From positions 24,886 through 88,885 of the forward strand of contig JAHLWZ010000562.1 in the NCBI GenBank assembly GCA_020536535.1: 64,000 bases of DNA, read 5' to 3'. Shown here in pieces: positions 50,547 through 62,377 of this stretch. The stretch comes from Pelomyxa schiedti (lineage: Eukaryota; Evosea; Pelobiontida; Pelomyxidae). A model generated the notes under the pieces. The model worked only from the letters and a program-made list of their open reading frames with translations, did not search any database and was not told the DNA's origin. Within the stretch, counting starts at the first letter, position 1; each line of letters starts with the position of its first letter. The translations under genes and the position numbers were made by a program.

Positions 50547-52888
50547 TTAGGGATTGTTTGGTGCTGGTTGTTGGTTGGTGTTGGGTGTTGGTTTTATTTT
50601 TCGGTTTCTTTTTCGTTTCTGGTTGGTAGCTTGTTGTTGCTGCGGCTGAACTTGGGTGTGCTGTGTTGCTGCGGGTGTTGGTGTAACGATTTGTGGATTG
50701 CTGTTGACCGCTAGTACTGGCGGGAGGGTAGTTTGTATTGGTTGTGCCTGTGTTAGTGTTTGAATTTGCTGCAGAAGTGGCAGCAGGTCATTGTTTATCT
50801 GTTGTTGTTGAATTGCGGCCGCGAGTTGATCAGAGAGTGTGTGCATGGTCAAATCGAGGCTACTGGTGGCTGATTTCAATTCGCTGAAGGAATCAATCAG
50901 TTCCCGAGCAAAGGTGCTGTTACTCCCTGGATCAGTCGGCATAGCTTCTTTTGTTGCACATGGTGGTTCTTGTGGATGTGGAATTTCTGTTGTTTGCGGG
51001 GGAATTGATGAGGATTTCACAGCATCGCTGGGCGGAGTTTCAGGCACACAAGCGGAGCTGGGCTGTTGCGAAAGGGCTGGAGTGGGATTGGGTTGATCAG
51101 TATCGGTTTGTGTTGATACTTGGGTGGATTGATTATGTGTATTTATAGGTAATGTTGCGCTTGTTGCCGGCTGATTTGCTGGTGCCGGTGTCTGTGTAGT
51201 TTGCTGCAGACGGCTTATGGCCGACAGAAGCTTGAGCCTTGCTCCAAGCGATATAACTCCAAGGGTTTCCAAGTGGTGTTCAGTAATAAATGGCAGAGCT
51301 TCAAGTGTGACTTCTTCTCTCACAAACTGCGGAGTTAAGCCATCCAACCCAAGCTGGTGTAACCATTGGCCAACGCTCGTATAGTGCGTAGGGTCTCTGA
51401 CTTTTACAGCTGGTGGTGCCACAGGTTTTTTTATAACTGTTTTCTTGGCCTGGTGTTGTTGCTTTGCTTCAATATCGCGTAAAACCCGACCTAGGTCAAG
51501 AAAATATAACTCTTTGAAAAGTCTCGTCCCGTTGCCGCCACCAAATACAACTAAGAATCCGTTTTCACAAAGAGTTGCAGTGTGCGTGCATCGTCCAGTA
51601 GGTGCCGCACCCACAATAAGAGATTTCATCCTGGAACAATATGAATGATGGTTTTGGGAAATAGAATTACCATGTGCATGTAGGAAACGATGTGTCCAAG
51701 AAGTAAACATCATTCAAAGTCTTTCCGCCATCACTGCCACCAAAGAGGACCAATTTTGAGTCCAATGTGGACATGGTGTGCCCAGCTCGGGGAGACGGCT
51801 CATCTCCATCTATTTTGGCCACCTTGTGGTGGTGAGGTTTTTTGTTGTACACAGGTTCCGACTAGGGGGAATACCTGAGACCAAGAGAGCGTAACAGTGT
51901 CAAGCTCATATAGATCATTTAACATTTTGCCTCCATCATGCCCCCCAAAAATCTACCAAAAGATGAGATAACTGCACAAAGAAGTATATATGACCTCACC
52001 AACATTTTATCTCCAACAAGTGCTGCAGTGTGTCCCCACCTTGGAGTAGGTGGTGACCCTGATACTGCAGGCCTTGACCAAGCCATTGTATCTATATCCA
52101 AAACATATGTATCATTGTAGAGGCGACTTGGGAAGTAAGGCTACAGTGATGAGGGTGTGGCCTACCTGTCGTCACCCCCGCCAAAAACGATTAAACTCTT
52201 TCCAGCAAGCACTGTAGTGTGCCGAGACCTTGCAGCAGGGCTGGTTCCAGCCACATAGGCCTGAGTCCACGTGAGACTCCCAACATCTAGCAGATGCACA
52301 TCATTCAAGAAACTAGAGCCTGCACCACCCCCTAAAGAAAAAAATCCACAGTAAGCCCTCGTAGACGAAAAAAGCACAAGGAGATACAAACCGAATACGT
52401 ATAGAATCTGTCCCACAGTGGTGGTTGTGTGTCCTGAACGTGGTACAGGTGCATTCCCAGTTATTTCCTGCCCTTAGTCACTCACCACCCAATCAATAAA
52501 AAAGGATTATATTTATATTACACTGCCACGCTTTCCCACACCCTTTTTCCCAACAAATCAATAAAAGTAAACAAACAACAAACCAGTAGCAACAAATTGC
52601 ACGTCCACGAAGTCAAGTAGCCCATCCCCAACACACACGGCAACGCAGTTGCAATTCACAATTACCAACTACTATTACGCAACACAATATGCAACTGCGG
52701 CGCCCAGTGGGCGCACATACAGGGGTGTCCCACCGCATTGTTGCCAGCCTCAGCGTCGTGACCTCGTTGAGCAGCTGGCTGCCGTTGAACCCCGCGAACA
52801 TCCACAACATCCCCCCGCACACGTTGATCGTGTGTCCGCATCTGGGCCCCGGGCCAACCCCACTGCAACTGGGCCGAGTCCACGCCAT
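50547..52888 (-). CDS. Kelch-repeat protein with SAM domain and Gln-rich tail
   Basis: Exons in transcript order 52888-52721, 52467-52392, 52331-52166, 52126-52000, 51952-51875, 51822-51671 and 51630-50547 give 616 residues. Five to six kelch blades fill the first 300 residues, each with a GG pair, spaced Tyr/Leu and Trp, and a P-x-x-R-x-G-H-T between blades (PRCGHT, PRSGHT, PRWGHT, PRAGHT, GRCTHT). A SAM domain lies at about 345-405 (YTSVGQWLHQLGLDGLTPQF; HLETLGVISLGARLKLLSAI). The last 200 residues are Gln/Thr/Pro-rich and end basic (KRKRNRKIK). Kelch propellers bind partners; SAM domains oligomerise. The first intron (52468-52720, 253 nt) is by far the longest in the window and may hide another short exon. 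The ATG at 52888 gives the first complete blade. Confidence 0.82.
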
Positions 52889-53214
52889 CAAAAAAAAACA
52901 GAACGAGAAACAGCAACCTTTGGTTTCCGTGCTTCTGCGAAGGTTTTTTGAGAGAGCGGGGCCACAGGCTCCAGAGAGAAAAAAAAGATTCAGGACAGGT
53001 CTGTGAGTGCTATAATCAATGAAATCATACTGTAGCTCAGTTTCTCATCACTTGGGTGCTTTAGATAGCACACGTAACTTTTCGGCACAGAAAAAGAGTA
53101 AAACTTTTGTGGAAGAAGGTGATGTTGACGGATTATGGGAGTGGTGCCACCTTTCTGTTTTTGTTTCAAGGATTGTTTTTCACATAGAATGCCTGGTGAC
53201 AAGGGATGAATTAC

Positions 53215-55005
53215 TCAGAATATAGGAGGTGAGTGTAGTTTGGGGTCTCTTCTTTCAATTGTTGTAGAGGGACTCTCTGTGATCCCGGTGGGTGTGCCCA
53301 GATGATTGTTGGTTGAAATGCACACTTCCACTCCAGAGTGGGCAGTACCCTCCTCAATAGTGCCGAGTTCTATGGGATCCTCCCTGTGTGACTTTCTATT
53401 AAATCTAAGTAGGAAGTAGAAGAAAGATTTTCGGGGGAAGAGAGCTAGCAATCGCCCCCGTAGTGTGTAAGATGAAGATGGATTGTACATTGTGGAATAT
53501 GGAGCTTTCACTTGGGACTCAGCTAGTACTTTACTGAGAGCTCGCTTTGTAACTATTTGTAGGTTAGGTAAGAAGAGACAAAGTACGGGCAACATACTCC
53601 ATGCAATGATAACAATTAACAGTACTGTTGTTACTGTAAACGCGTGAGAAGAAAAACTAGTAAAAGAAAATGAAACCAATGATTATAGTCACGGTAATTA
53701 AAGTCTTTGTTCTGCCACCTTGTGGAGGGTAACGTTTGGAGAAAGAATTATGGGTAAATACCTTCTGCAGACCAGACTTGTGACAGATCTTTCAATAACG
53801 TGCCTAAGTAAGTATATGCTAAAGTACCTATGAGAAACTGTAAGCTAACTATAAGTGAACAAAGTAGAAAAAGAGTACCAGGAAGAAGCCCAACGAAAGT
53901 TGCCAGGGAGTATGTCGTAAATGACACCTTGGTTATTCCCAGTAGGTAACAACACACGCCGAAGGGCATGATTGGGGAGAGACGTAGCAAGGAGATTAAC
54001 AAGAAGCCTTTGTCAGAGATCGCCTGGATAAATTGGAAAATTTAGTGAGGAAATGCGTTTTATATATACGAGAACGAAACTCTGTCAATGGCATGGAAGT
54101 AAGTATATGATGCAGCCTTTTCCTCTGCCCATTTCCGTAAGAGTGTGCGTCCCAGCAAGCATGCAAGCATTGCCCCACCAGTACAACCACCAACACTAAC
54201 AAAGGATCCCAGCCAGAAATTATACAAAAATCCCGCAGCCAAATTCAGAGGCGTTCCCGGCAACACTAGTTTCCCCCAAAAATGGAGGATATTGGTAAGG
54301 TAAACTGTAGAAAGGCAATGCATGACCACACTCTATTACATCCAACTCTACCCATTTTAAAATTGAGCAATACAACGAAATCTATCTAGCAAAAATACCA
54401 CCACCCAAGAAGAGAAGGAGAACCCATAATTACGCACTGAACACGATGGCCACAGCATATAAGGCAGTCAGTATGGCACACCCAGGGCCCGTGGGGGCCG
54501 ACTCCACGAGCTTCAGGGCGCCCAGCATCGCGTTCTGCACCGGGCTGTTCGGTATGCACGACATCACAAACAGAGTCAGCGCCACGGCGGACAGCACCAC
54601 GGCCCCGACCACCTTCCCGCTGCACCCCCCGCCCCCGCCCCCGCCCCTGCAGTTGCAGCAGCACCACCACCCCGCGGCCCCCCTCCCGCCGCCCGCCGCG
54701 CTGTCCCCGGCGCACCCGGCTCCCGCCCCCGCCTCCGCCATAAACACCCTCGTCGCTGGCCCCCCCGCTGCCTGGTGCTGCTGCTGGTACTGCCGCGGCG
54801 GCTGCGTGAGGCTGCGCAGGGACTGCAGGCACAGGACGACGAGGCGGCGGCACAGGCCCTGCGACTGGAGCGCGTAGGTGTTGGTCACCACCAGGTCCGG
54901 GTCCACCGCGAGCGGGAGTGTGTGGGCTGTTGTTGGTGTCGACGTCGACGAGGATGCTGCGGATGATGACGAGGGCGACGACCCCGCGTAGGCTCCGGAG
55001 TACAT
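53215..55005 (-). CDS. VTT/SNARE-associated-type multispan membrane protein
   Basis: Exons in transcript order 55005-54438, 54304-54081, 54023-53762, 53718-53677 and 53633-53215 give 504 residues. The first 130 residues are low complexity with a Gly/Cys-rich block (GGGGGGG). Then come about six hydrophobic segments and the VTT core: PGTPLNLAAGFLYNFWLGS, a conserved G-G-x2-G-A turn (GGCTGGAMLACLLGR) and LLRLSPIMPFGVCCYLLGIT, like TMEM41B, VMP1, TVP38 and TMEM64. Those proteins are lipid scramblases or related factors of the ER and Golgi. A last hydrophobic helix near 365-390 precedes a polar cytosolic tail. The GC-rich first exon is open in other frames too, so its start is less certain than the membrane core. 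Confidence 0.8.
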
Positions 55006-55227
55006 ACAAGGCAGTCCGGGTTTCTTTTTTCTTTTTCTTTGTTTCGTTTCTGCTTGGGGGTTTTTTTCATCACTACACTTTTTGGGGAATGAAGGGGGAT
55101 ACGGGTGTGCAGTACACACCAAAGAACTTTATTTCTAGTGTGTTATAATAGTGCGGGTGGTGGGAAGTAAGTAATGTTGGTGGGTGATTTGGGGGTTTGG
55201 GAATAGAATTTGAATGGCTACATAGAA

Positions 55228-58200
55228 TTAGCCCAGGACTTTGCCTTCGCGGAGGAGCTTGGCCCACATGTCACAACAAGCCTCGGTTTTTTTCCATGCT
55301 GTGGATATGTATTCAACCTGGGTGTGTGGTTGGGTTAGAATTGCTTAATTGTGCTTGTGTGGGGTGGAAGATGAGGAATCGGAACCTTTTCTTGAATACT
55401 GTCACAGAACGTGCGATCCCGCCATAGGAAGAACACATTGCCAATGTTCAAAACAGTCTGGAGGAATTAGTAATTTCAGAGGACATAGCGCGGGGATATA
55501 CCAGCTGGCAGGCGTGGCATAGAGCATTCCATGTACTACCGGTTGGCGCTTCTGCCACTACATAGGTGTCTGTGCCAACCGCAAACATTCCTGGTACTGG
55601 GTTTCGTAGGTATTCAATAAACCTACCGATTCCTGGAGAAAGCACATTTTTCCACGAAGGAGGTGACGCAATCATCACATTGGGGGGTGATATTTGTCCC
55701 ATTGCACACCAGATTTTATCTTCTGGGCCCATCGCCTTGAAAGAGTGACAATACAGAAAAAGTTAGGTGAGTATTGTACCTTAACCCAACCATCCCATCT
55801 GGAGCCTTGGTCGACAGCCGCAATTCTCCACTCTCTATTCAAAGTTAGGGTAAATTAGTAAGATATGACAACATGGCCGGTTTTATAGTCTCTGGTTGTC
55901 CAGGTTCCGTTGTAGTAGTTTTCTGGTATTGAGGTGCAAATCTTGAAAACGTATCAGTAAAACAGAGACAGATGAGCGTAACCTACTTGGCATACTGCTT
56001 ACAACTAACCGAGACATCTCTCCACTGCTTACATGTGCAAGCACAGGCATTGAGATCAGTAACACTCAAGTAGCTTTACAAATTACAATGAGAAAAGTTA
56101 ACTTCCAAGGCCGAACCTGAAGATTATTGCAAGGCATTCATTTGGTAAGCCCTGGTCAATTTGAGCTGTTATACGCTCCTTGGCAGCATTTTTGTCCCTG
56201 AGTAACTGTATGCACTCGGTAAACGGTGGAATGTGGTGTACAGCCATCTGTGGTACACACTAAGACTCACAAGCAATAACAAAGTAATTATTACCTCATA
56301 TGGTGTAAACCCCAGGTGGTCCTTTGCGCGCATGCACATATCTGCACCCTTTCCAGCGAGACATTCCAGGAAAACAGTGCTCTTGTTATGTGCTGCAAGG
56401 TGGGCCAAAGAGTAATCCCCAGACACATCCCATTCAGCTGAGGAAAGAGGTATCGTGTCGAACACTTGTTGAATGAGTTCAGGGTAAATGAAGAGAAGGT
56501 GGAGGGGGCTCCACTTTGTTGGAGAAGTGATCAAAGACTTGGACGTAGCACGAGGGGAGCGAGGAGGTGTTGTATCAGTTGAACTAGGGCAGGCTTCAGC
56601 AGGTGGGGAGGCAGTAACATTCTGAGCCATGCAGGTGGCAATAACCTTTAAAATCTCTTTTACAACGTCAATCTGTTTGTATGACAGTGCAAGATATAAG
56701 GCGTTGTAGCCTGAAGGGCCAATGACATCTATCAATACCTCCGAGTGACGCACAAACCACAAGGCAAGATTGGTCTTTTTGCGAATTATGCTTGACATGA
56801 GGGGGGTAGTCATATCGGCTAATGTTGCATTGACGTCTGCTCCAACACTGCACAGCAACTCAGCTATCTCTGGTGACTGAACAATATGAAGCACAGGTTT
56901 TCCATCAGAATCGCACAAGCCCTTGACATTGACACCTGGGGCAGACACAGCAGCCTTCATAACCGCAATATTATCCTGGGAGGCAAGAAGCGGAATGGCG
57001 CAGTGAGGATCAACACCCACTTCGAGCAACTGAAATGCTAAGTCGTTATTTTTGTGATGTGCAGCCCAAAACAGTGCGTTTTTCCCTGTACTGTCCTTAT
57101 GGTTCACGTTAATCTTCGGAAGTTTTGTTATCCAGGCGGCAACGTCATGCTTTCCGCGAACAATTGCAGAAATTAGTGAGGAGTGCTGTTTCTTCCCTTT
57201 GGAAATTGCATTGAAATCTGCTCCAAGTGAAACCAGGAGTTCAGCTGCCCGAATACTATTAATTTTATGCACAGCATTCTTTAAGGAAATCGCGCTTGCT
57301 TCCACTTCCCCGAGGTTAGGATGAGACGTTGACACTAGATGAAGTAAATCAGCTCTATCCAATTTGGCCATAGCTCGCAAACAAATAGCAGTTGGCTTTG
57401 CCCCAGATGATAAAAGATATGCAGAAATTGCCAAGCCTTCATGCGTAGTATTGGTCAAGGATCGCTCCAATGCAAGGGATAGAGCAGTAGTGTTCTGCTC
57501 AGCAAATCCTGGAGAAGTAGCTATGAGTTCCAAACCAGGGAGCCAGCTGACTTCCACTGCGCACATAAGTGCTGTGACTTTCTCCTCGTTTGAAAGGCGT
57601 GGGCACTTTAAAATGCATCCAAGGCAAGTTCCATTCTTTTTTTTCACAGCAAAAGAAGCTGGGGATTGTAAATTTGGATCAACTCTGGTGCATTCCAATA
57701 AAGTGGAGAGAAATGACGCAGGAGCTTCGTTCTCTATTGCAAAGTGTAAGGCTGCTTCATTTGCCGGTGTCAAAGCATTTACGTTAGCATCTGGTTGCTG
57801 AAGAATTGCCCTTGCCATCGCAAGGGAATGCGGTCCGGCTGCACGAAGAGCCACAAAGTGCAACGGAGTAAACTGGGAAGGAAGCCAGCAAATATTAAGG
57901 CAGTCAGGAGCGCATGTTGCCAAAGTTTGTACACAAGATACTTGATTACACATTATTGCAGTGAGAATTGGGGTATAATTTTCTCTATCCCTTTGGCTAA
58001 ATAGTGTACTTCCCATTGCACGAGCAATTGATGAGAGACAATCTGCACTGCCAGACTATTTGTACAGTGAGTTGTTTGTGAATTGGGTGGTGATAAACAC
58101 ACGTAGGCAGCCAGATGTGCCGGGTTGTACTCATCAAAATTCACAAGAGCTCCTGTGTTATTGGCTTCTTCTAGTTTCTGAAAACTGAATTAGAGCCATA

Positions 58201-59175
58201 AAAAAAGAGGTCAAACATACTGCAGCTCCAAGTGCAGTTAATAAGAAATCGAGTAGAGCAGGGTTGGCAGTAAGACAGGCCAAGTGTAAAAGTGTGTTGC
58301 GTTTGGCGTCAGATTTTAAAATGACGTCTGTGTCACCTGCCATGCTTTTTACAAGTGCAAGGTTCCCTGTTACAGAGGCAAAAACTACCTTTGTACTTTT
58401 CAGGGTAATCAAATGTTGATGTATAATACTACCGTGGGTGAAGGAAATCCTGCCGAAACAGCTTCAGCAAAATATGAAACTTCCAGTTCGTGAATTTTAA
58501 GTTTGTTCGAGCGGAATGATTGGTCAGAGGCCTCTTCAAGACTATCCAAAATAACTCTAGTGATTCGTCATTTAAAAGCATATATTGGGAATTCACTTCA
58601 GACGGTTCTTTATATGTAAGATGGGAGCAGAGTGGCTGGCCTGCTTTGACAAAAAGGCAGGAAATGCCTCTATTCCTGTTAGAACCTGGATGAAAAAAAA
58701 ACAAACCATTGAATTCAGCCGAAATAAACACCAAAGAGTTGAACAAACCTTTTCAAAGAGTTGCATGAAGTTGTGAAATGGGTCTTGTGCTTTCAATGCT
58801 GTGTATGTGGACTTGTGTGTAGCTTGTTCTTCTTTGGGCCACGAATTATGAATTCGGGTCAGCCTTTCTCTCATTTGAACATGGTCCGCCTATTGTTTCG
58901 TTTCTTGGTTAAAAACTGTACGTTCTACAACAAACATACAAACTCTGTCATTTTTGTTTAAATCATAATAAACAGCATTAAAACACGTGAAATTACCCAA
59001 CGAGAAAAAATGTGGCCAAAATAAAAAAAAAAAAAAAAAAGAGGGAATGTACATTTTTGGGGCTGGATGTAGCAGGACACGCTTTTGTTGCTCCACTTGC
59101 AGCAGCCTCTTTTTTTGGCGGGGCCGATGTGAACGACTGTGGTTTGGGGTCTGCCCGCTTCGCTGTCGTTCTCAT
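55228..59175 (-). CDS. Ankyrin-repeat protein with F-box
   Basis: Fourteen exons in transcript order (59175-59053, 58889-58749, 58685-58597, 58556-58433, 58388-58221, 58177-58103, 58055-56295, 56247-56117, 56064-56010, 55941-55873, 55830-55780, 55735-55502, 55457-55386, 55317-55228) give 1060 residues. From about 160 to 830 the sequence is built of ankyrin-like repeats (NTLLHLA, FTPLHFVALRAAG, NALFWAAHHKNNDLAFQLLE, YNALYLALSYKQIDVV, YSLAHLAAHN). An F-box follows near 875-905: LPNECLAIIF and DLNACACTCKQWRDVS. The last 170 residues are Trp-rich (WRIAAVDQGSRWDGW; FLWRDRTFCDS) and unknown to me. Ankyrin plus F-box suggests a substrate receptor of an SCF ubiquitin ligase. Small exons at the C-terminus were placed by frame continuity and are less sure than the large ankyrin exon. 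Confidence 0.78.
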
Positions 59176-59484
59176 CGAATAGATTGGTTTCTTTTCTTAA
59201 CTTGATTTCTCACTGTTCGGCTAAAAAAAAACCCGCCTTTTCGAGAACCGAATCTTTGAGTTTCCTCTTGTGTTACCTGGTAAGTGACTATGCAAGTTCT
59301 GTTTCTTGTGTGTCAAGTTCCTGTGCTGTCACACAAACCAAATGTGGGTTTCTATGGTCCACACAGGTTTCCTTCTGGAAGGTACACTGTAGGTTGTGTT
59401 TCAGTACAAAAAAGGAATGAGAAACAAGAAAACATCTATTTTCCTGAGTGTGTTGGGAACTGTACAAAGGGTAATTGTAGGAAT
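59176..59484. promoter_or_regulatory. Spacer upstream of the ankyrin-F-box gene
   Basis: About 300 bases between the start of the ankyrin-F-box gene and the stop of the Sel1 gene, both on the minus strand. It should hold the promoter of the former and the 3' end of the latter. No RNA gene or repeat is visible. A long + strand open frame through here is antisense to the Sel1 gene. Confidence 0.4.
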
Positions 59485-60537
59485 TCAGGAGGAGCCCAGC
59501 AGGTCACGCAGTTGCATGTCAGCCTTCTCGAACCCACCAGCAGCAGAGAATTTGTACCACCGCACTGCCTCACGCATGTCCTTCTGAGTCCCGATTCCAC
59601 TCAGCACACACCTGGCCACATTGAACAGGGCAGAGGGCGCACCCTGCTCCGCACTCAAGTGGTACATCCTCAGTGCCTCGCGGGTGTTCCGCCCCACCCC
59701 ATTCCCCTGTTCCAGGCAAATTGCAAAGTTATTCTGTGCGTCCCTATATCCCTGTGCCGTGGCCTGCAAGTACAAGTGGATCCCTCTCTTCTGGTCCATT
59801 TCGACGCCAACCGCGTGCAGATAGCACCACGCCAGGCTGTACTGTGCATAAGCATTGTTCTGGGCAGCGGCCGCCGAGTACAGCGACACGGCCTGCGCCA
59901 GGTCCTTCTCGGTGTCGACCCCCTTCTCGTATATCTGGCCCAGGTTGTACTGCCCAAACGAGTTGCCCAGCGACGCGGACACGCGGTAGTGCTCGATGGC
60001 CTGCGCGTTGTCCAGCGGCACGCCCATCCCGTGCTGGTGGCAGTACCCCAGCGAGAAGTGGCCCCAGCTGTCGCCGAAGTCGCACGCCAGCCTGTAGTGG
60101 TGCACGGCCCGCGGCAGGTCCTCCGCGTTGCCCAGCGGCCAGAAGTACGAGCACCCCATCAGGAAGTTGGCGAAGCCCAGCACCTTGGGGCCGGCCGCGG
60201 GGCCGCCGGCGCAGGCGAGCCGCAGGACGTCGACGAGGTAGGCGCGGGAGGCGGGGCTGCAGGACTGGGCGATGGCGAGCAGGTACTCGCGGGGGTAGGT
60301 GTCGACGGCGGCGCCGCGGAGGTAGGCCTCGGGCCGCGTCTGGAAGATCACGCGCATGGCGACGTAGAACAGCGCGCTGCCCTCGTGCTGCTTGACCTCC
60401 TTGCTTACGGTCGCGGGCGTGGAGACAGGAGACGTGGTGGTGGCCTGGGGGCAGATGGCGTGGCACGTGCGCATTGCCTGCTCGAGGTCCCCGTTGGCCA
60501 ACTGCGTCAGGAGCAACACCCCAAGTTCGGTCTTCAT
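59485..60537 (-). CDS. Sel1-like repeat protein
   Basis: A single uninterrupted exon of 350 residues from the ATG at 60537. From about 105 to the end it consists of Sel1-like (TPR-related) repeats of about 36 residues: GHFSLGYCHQHGMGV, GQYNLGQIYEKGVDT, AQYSLAWCYLHAVGV, AQNNFAICLEQGNGV, ALFNVARCVLSGIGT. Such arrays are protein-binding scaffolds, often in ER-associated degradation or signalling. No signal peptide or membrane helix is seen, so a cytosolic adaptor is likely. It is much more GC-rich than its intron-rich neighbours, and every frame on both strands is open, which produces long shadow frames. Confidence 0.85.
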   Translation of the reverse strand: MKTELGVLLLTQLANGDLEQAMRTCHAICPQATTTSPVSTPATVSKEVKQHEGSALFYVAMRVIFQTRPEAYLRGAAVDTYPREYLLAIAQSCSPASRAYLVDVLRLACAGGPAAGPKVLGFANFLMGCSYFWPLGNAEDLPRAVHHYRLACDFGDSWGHFSLGYCHQHGMGVPLDNAQAIEHYRVSASLGNSFGQYNLGQIYEKGVDTEKDLAQAVSLYSAAAAQNNAYAQYSLAWCYLHAVGVEMDQKRGIHLYLQATAQGYRDAQNNFAICLEQGNGVGRNTREALRMYHLSAEQGAPSALFNVARCVLSGIGTQKDMREAVRWYKFSAAGGFEKADMQLRDLLGSS

Positions 60538-60749
60538 AGTTGCCAATTAGTTGCTTTTATCTCCTATCTATTAATCTTGCCCCCAAAACCAGACTGGCAG
60601 GCAGTTCTTCTCTGCACACTGAGCAGTGACTGGGGAAGGTATCCCCAGGATTATGGTTATCCCCGGTACTCAAGCCAGAGATTCCTCATGATTCCATCCG
60701 AGAAGAGAAAGGAAACAACACAACAGTAACGTGCACCCCACTGTGGGCG

Positions 60750-62237
60750 TTGTGGGCCCGAGACCAAGTTGGTGCGATCGCGGCTGCGTCGGCCTCTCGT
60801 GGCCGCGTCGCATCCCCGACGACTACCACGGTGCAGGCGCACGGCCACGCGATCGCGCAGCTGCTGTGGGCCTACGTCGTGGCGACGCAAGTGACCGTAA
60901 TAGTCAACGTGGTTGGCAGGATGCAGAACAGCGACGACGACTACGACGGCGACGAAGACGACGAGGACGAGGACGAGGAGGACGAGCAACCGGCCCAGCA
61001 GGCGCACCCCCCCAGGGAAGACCCCGATAGCCGCCGGTCGATGTTCTTCAGGGTGTCTCCTCTCCTCCTCGGGGGCACAAGCGGCGTCGAGCTGAGGCCC
61101 TGGCGCCTCGAGTGGGTCAACGACACCCACGTGGCGCGGTTCAGCGACGACCTGCACCCGCGCCTGCTCCTCTACAATGCGCCGCCGCCGCCGCCGACGA
61201 CGACGATGGCCGCCTCGGCCGCGGCCCCCGCCACCACCGCGATCAGCAGCCGCGGCGACAGGGGCAGGGGCAACGGCTGGGGGATGGGCAAGCCGGACGG
61301 CCGCGTGCAGGGGCCCAGGAGGAAGAGGCTGACCGCCGAGATCAGCGGGGTCGGGAGGTTCCACGTCCTGCAGTACGAAGTCAGCGAGGCGTGGATTGCA
61401 GAGTGCGGGTCCGGAAGTGCCGACGAGGACGGCTCGTTGTGGCTGCTGATTCAGCCATCCAATCCTCCTCCTCCTTCTTCTTCTGCTACTTCTACTACTA
61501 CTACTGGTGGTGCTACAACACCTACTTCTTCTAATTCTTCTTATGTTGTTGTTGATGGAAACATGGAGCAGCTTGTGGTTGTTCGACTTCCATATGCAAA
61601 GAGAACTCATGGCGTACGCGGAGTGATGTTCAACAAGCCAGCACCAAATGAGGTAATCCTGTCTGTGAGTCCATGGGCACACAAGGGTACTGTGTTCTTT
61701 GTGTTAATTGACGCCGCCAAGACGCACGCAACAAAGAGTCTCACTGTGATTGGCTCCACGTGCTTCCAGATTGCTGACAATCAGCATATCAGCAAAGCAG
61801 TGCATGTACGCAGGAACACTGGCAGTGGATTTTTCGTTGCCGAGTGTGCAGTGCAGGATGATGACCATTCTGAAGTGTGGCACATAGAGGAAACCACTGG
61901 AGAAAAGCGGGTTCTGGCCACCTCTGATGACCCACTGTCCTTGTCGTGGCTGGGCCAAACAAAGTTCATTGTATGCCATTCTGCACCAGGTGAACCTGCC
62001 TATGAAGTGTGGGATTGTTCAATCATACCGCCAAGGTCACTCTCATGCAACACAAGCTCAACAAGCTGCACAAGTGATATGACCTCTGTGCAAGAAACTG
62101 TGGCTGAATCATGCTGTGTTATACAACCCATCCAAGGCACACTTGCGATTCGTGATGCACTCACAAGCTTCACTGTTCTCACAGTCACATTCCCTCAGTG
62201 GAACTCCCTTTTTATTGATGCCACTTTTTCCTTCTGA
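60750..62237 (+). CDS. Lineage-type protein, possible beta-propeller, with non-ATG start
   Basis: One open frame of 495 codons. It begins TTG-TGG-GCC-CGA-GAC-CAA, reading W-A-R-D-Q-V after the first codon, with no in-frame ATG upstream that I could find. The first ATG is at 60921. Features: an Asp/Glu run (about 58-75), a Pro run, a Thr/Ser linker (PSSSATSTTTTGG) and a C-terminal half of short strands such as WHIEETTGEKRVL, LSWLGQTKFIVCHS and EVWDCS that look like propeller blades. Its downstream neighbour seems to be a diverged relative. I recall W-x-R-D-Q-type N-termini in archamoebal paralog families (unverified). Either the annotated start is a decayed ATG, the true start is 60921, or a first exon is missing. 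Confidence 0.55.
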   Translation: MWARDQVGAIAAASASRGRVASPTTTTVQAHGHAIAQLLWAYVVATQVTVIVNVVGRMQNSDDDYDGDEDDEDEDEEDEQPAQQAHPPREDPDSRRSMFFRVSPLLLGGTSGVELRPWRLEWVNDTHVARFSDDLHPRLLLYNAPPPPPTTTMAASAAAPATTAISSRGDRGRGNGWGMGKPDGRVQGPRRKRLTAEISGVGRFHVLQYEVSEAWIAECGSGSADEDGSLWLLIQPSNPPPPSSSATSTTTTGGATTPTSSNSSYVVVDGNMEQLVVVRLPYAKRTHGVRGVMFNKPAPNEVILSVSPWAHKGTVFFVLIDAAKTHATKSLTVIGSTCFQIADNQHISKAVHVRRNTGSGFFVAECAVQDDDHSEVWHIEETTGEKRVLATSDDPLSLSWLGQTKFIVCHSAPGEPAYEVWDCSIIPPRSLSCNTSSTSCTSDMTSVQETVAESCCVIQPIQGTLAIRDALTSFTVLTVTFPQWNSLFIDATFSF

Positions 62238-62377
62238 AGTGACCTCAACAACTAATTGTTGTATTACCCCATGATTCAGCCATAATCAACAGACCGGAAC
62301 GCAACGTCGTGGGCCGCCCAATCAACTATCACCAGACCCGGCTGTGAAAAAAAAAAACATCTTCACAGAACGCCATA

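Noticed and set aside
59284-60729. A 481-codon + strand open frame, and overlapping 240-codon frames, across the Sel1 gene
   Set aside because: They are antisense or out-of-frame products of a GC-rich coding exon. The minus-strand frame has regular Sel1 repeats.
60657-61682. A 341-codon minus-strand open frame
   Set aside because: It is antisense to the GC-rich start of the gene at 60750-62237 and consists of Arg/Val-rich filler without motifs.
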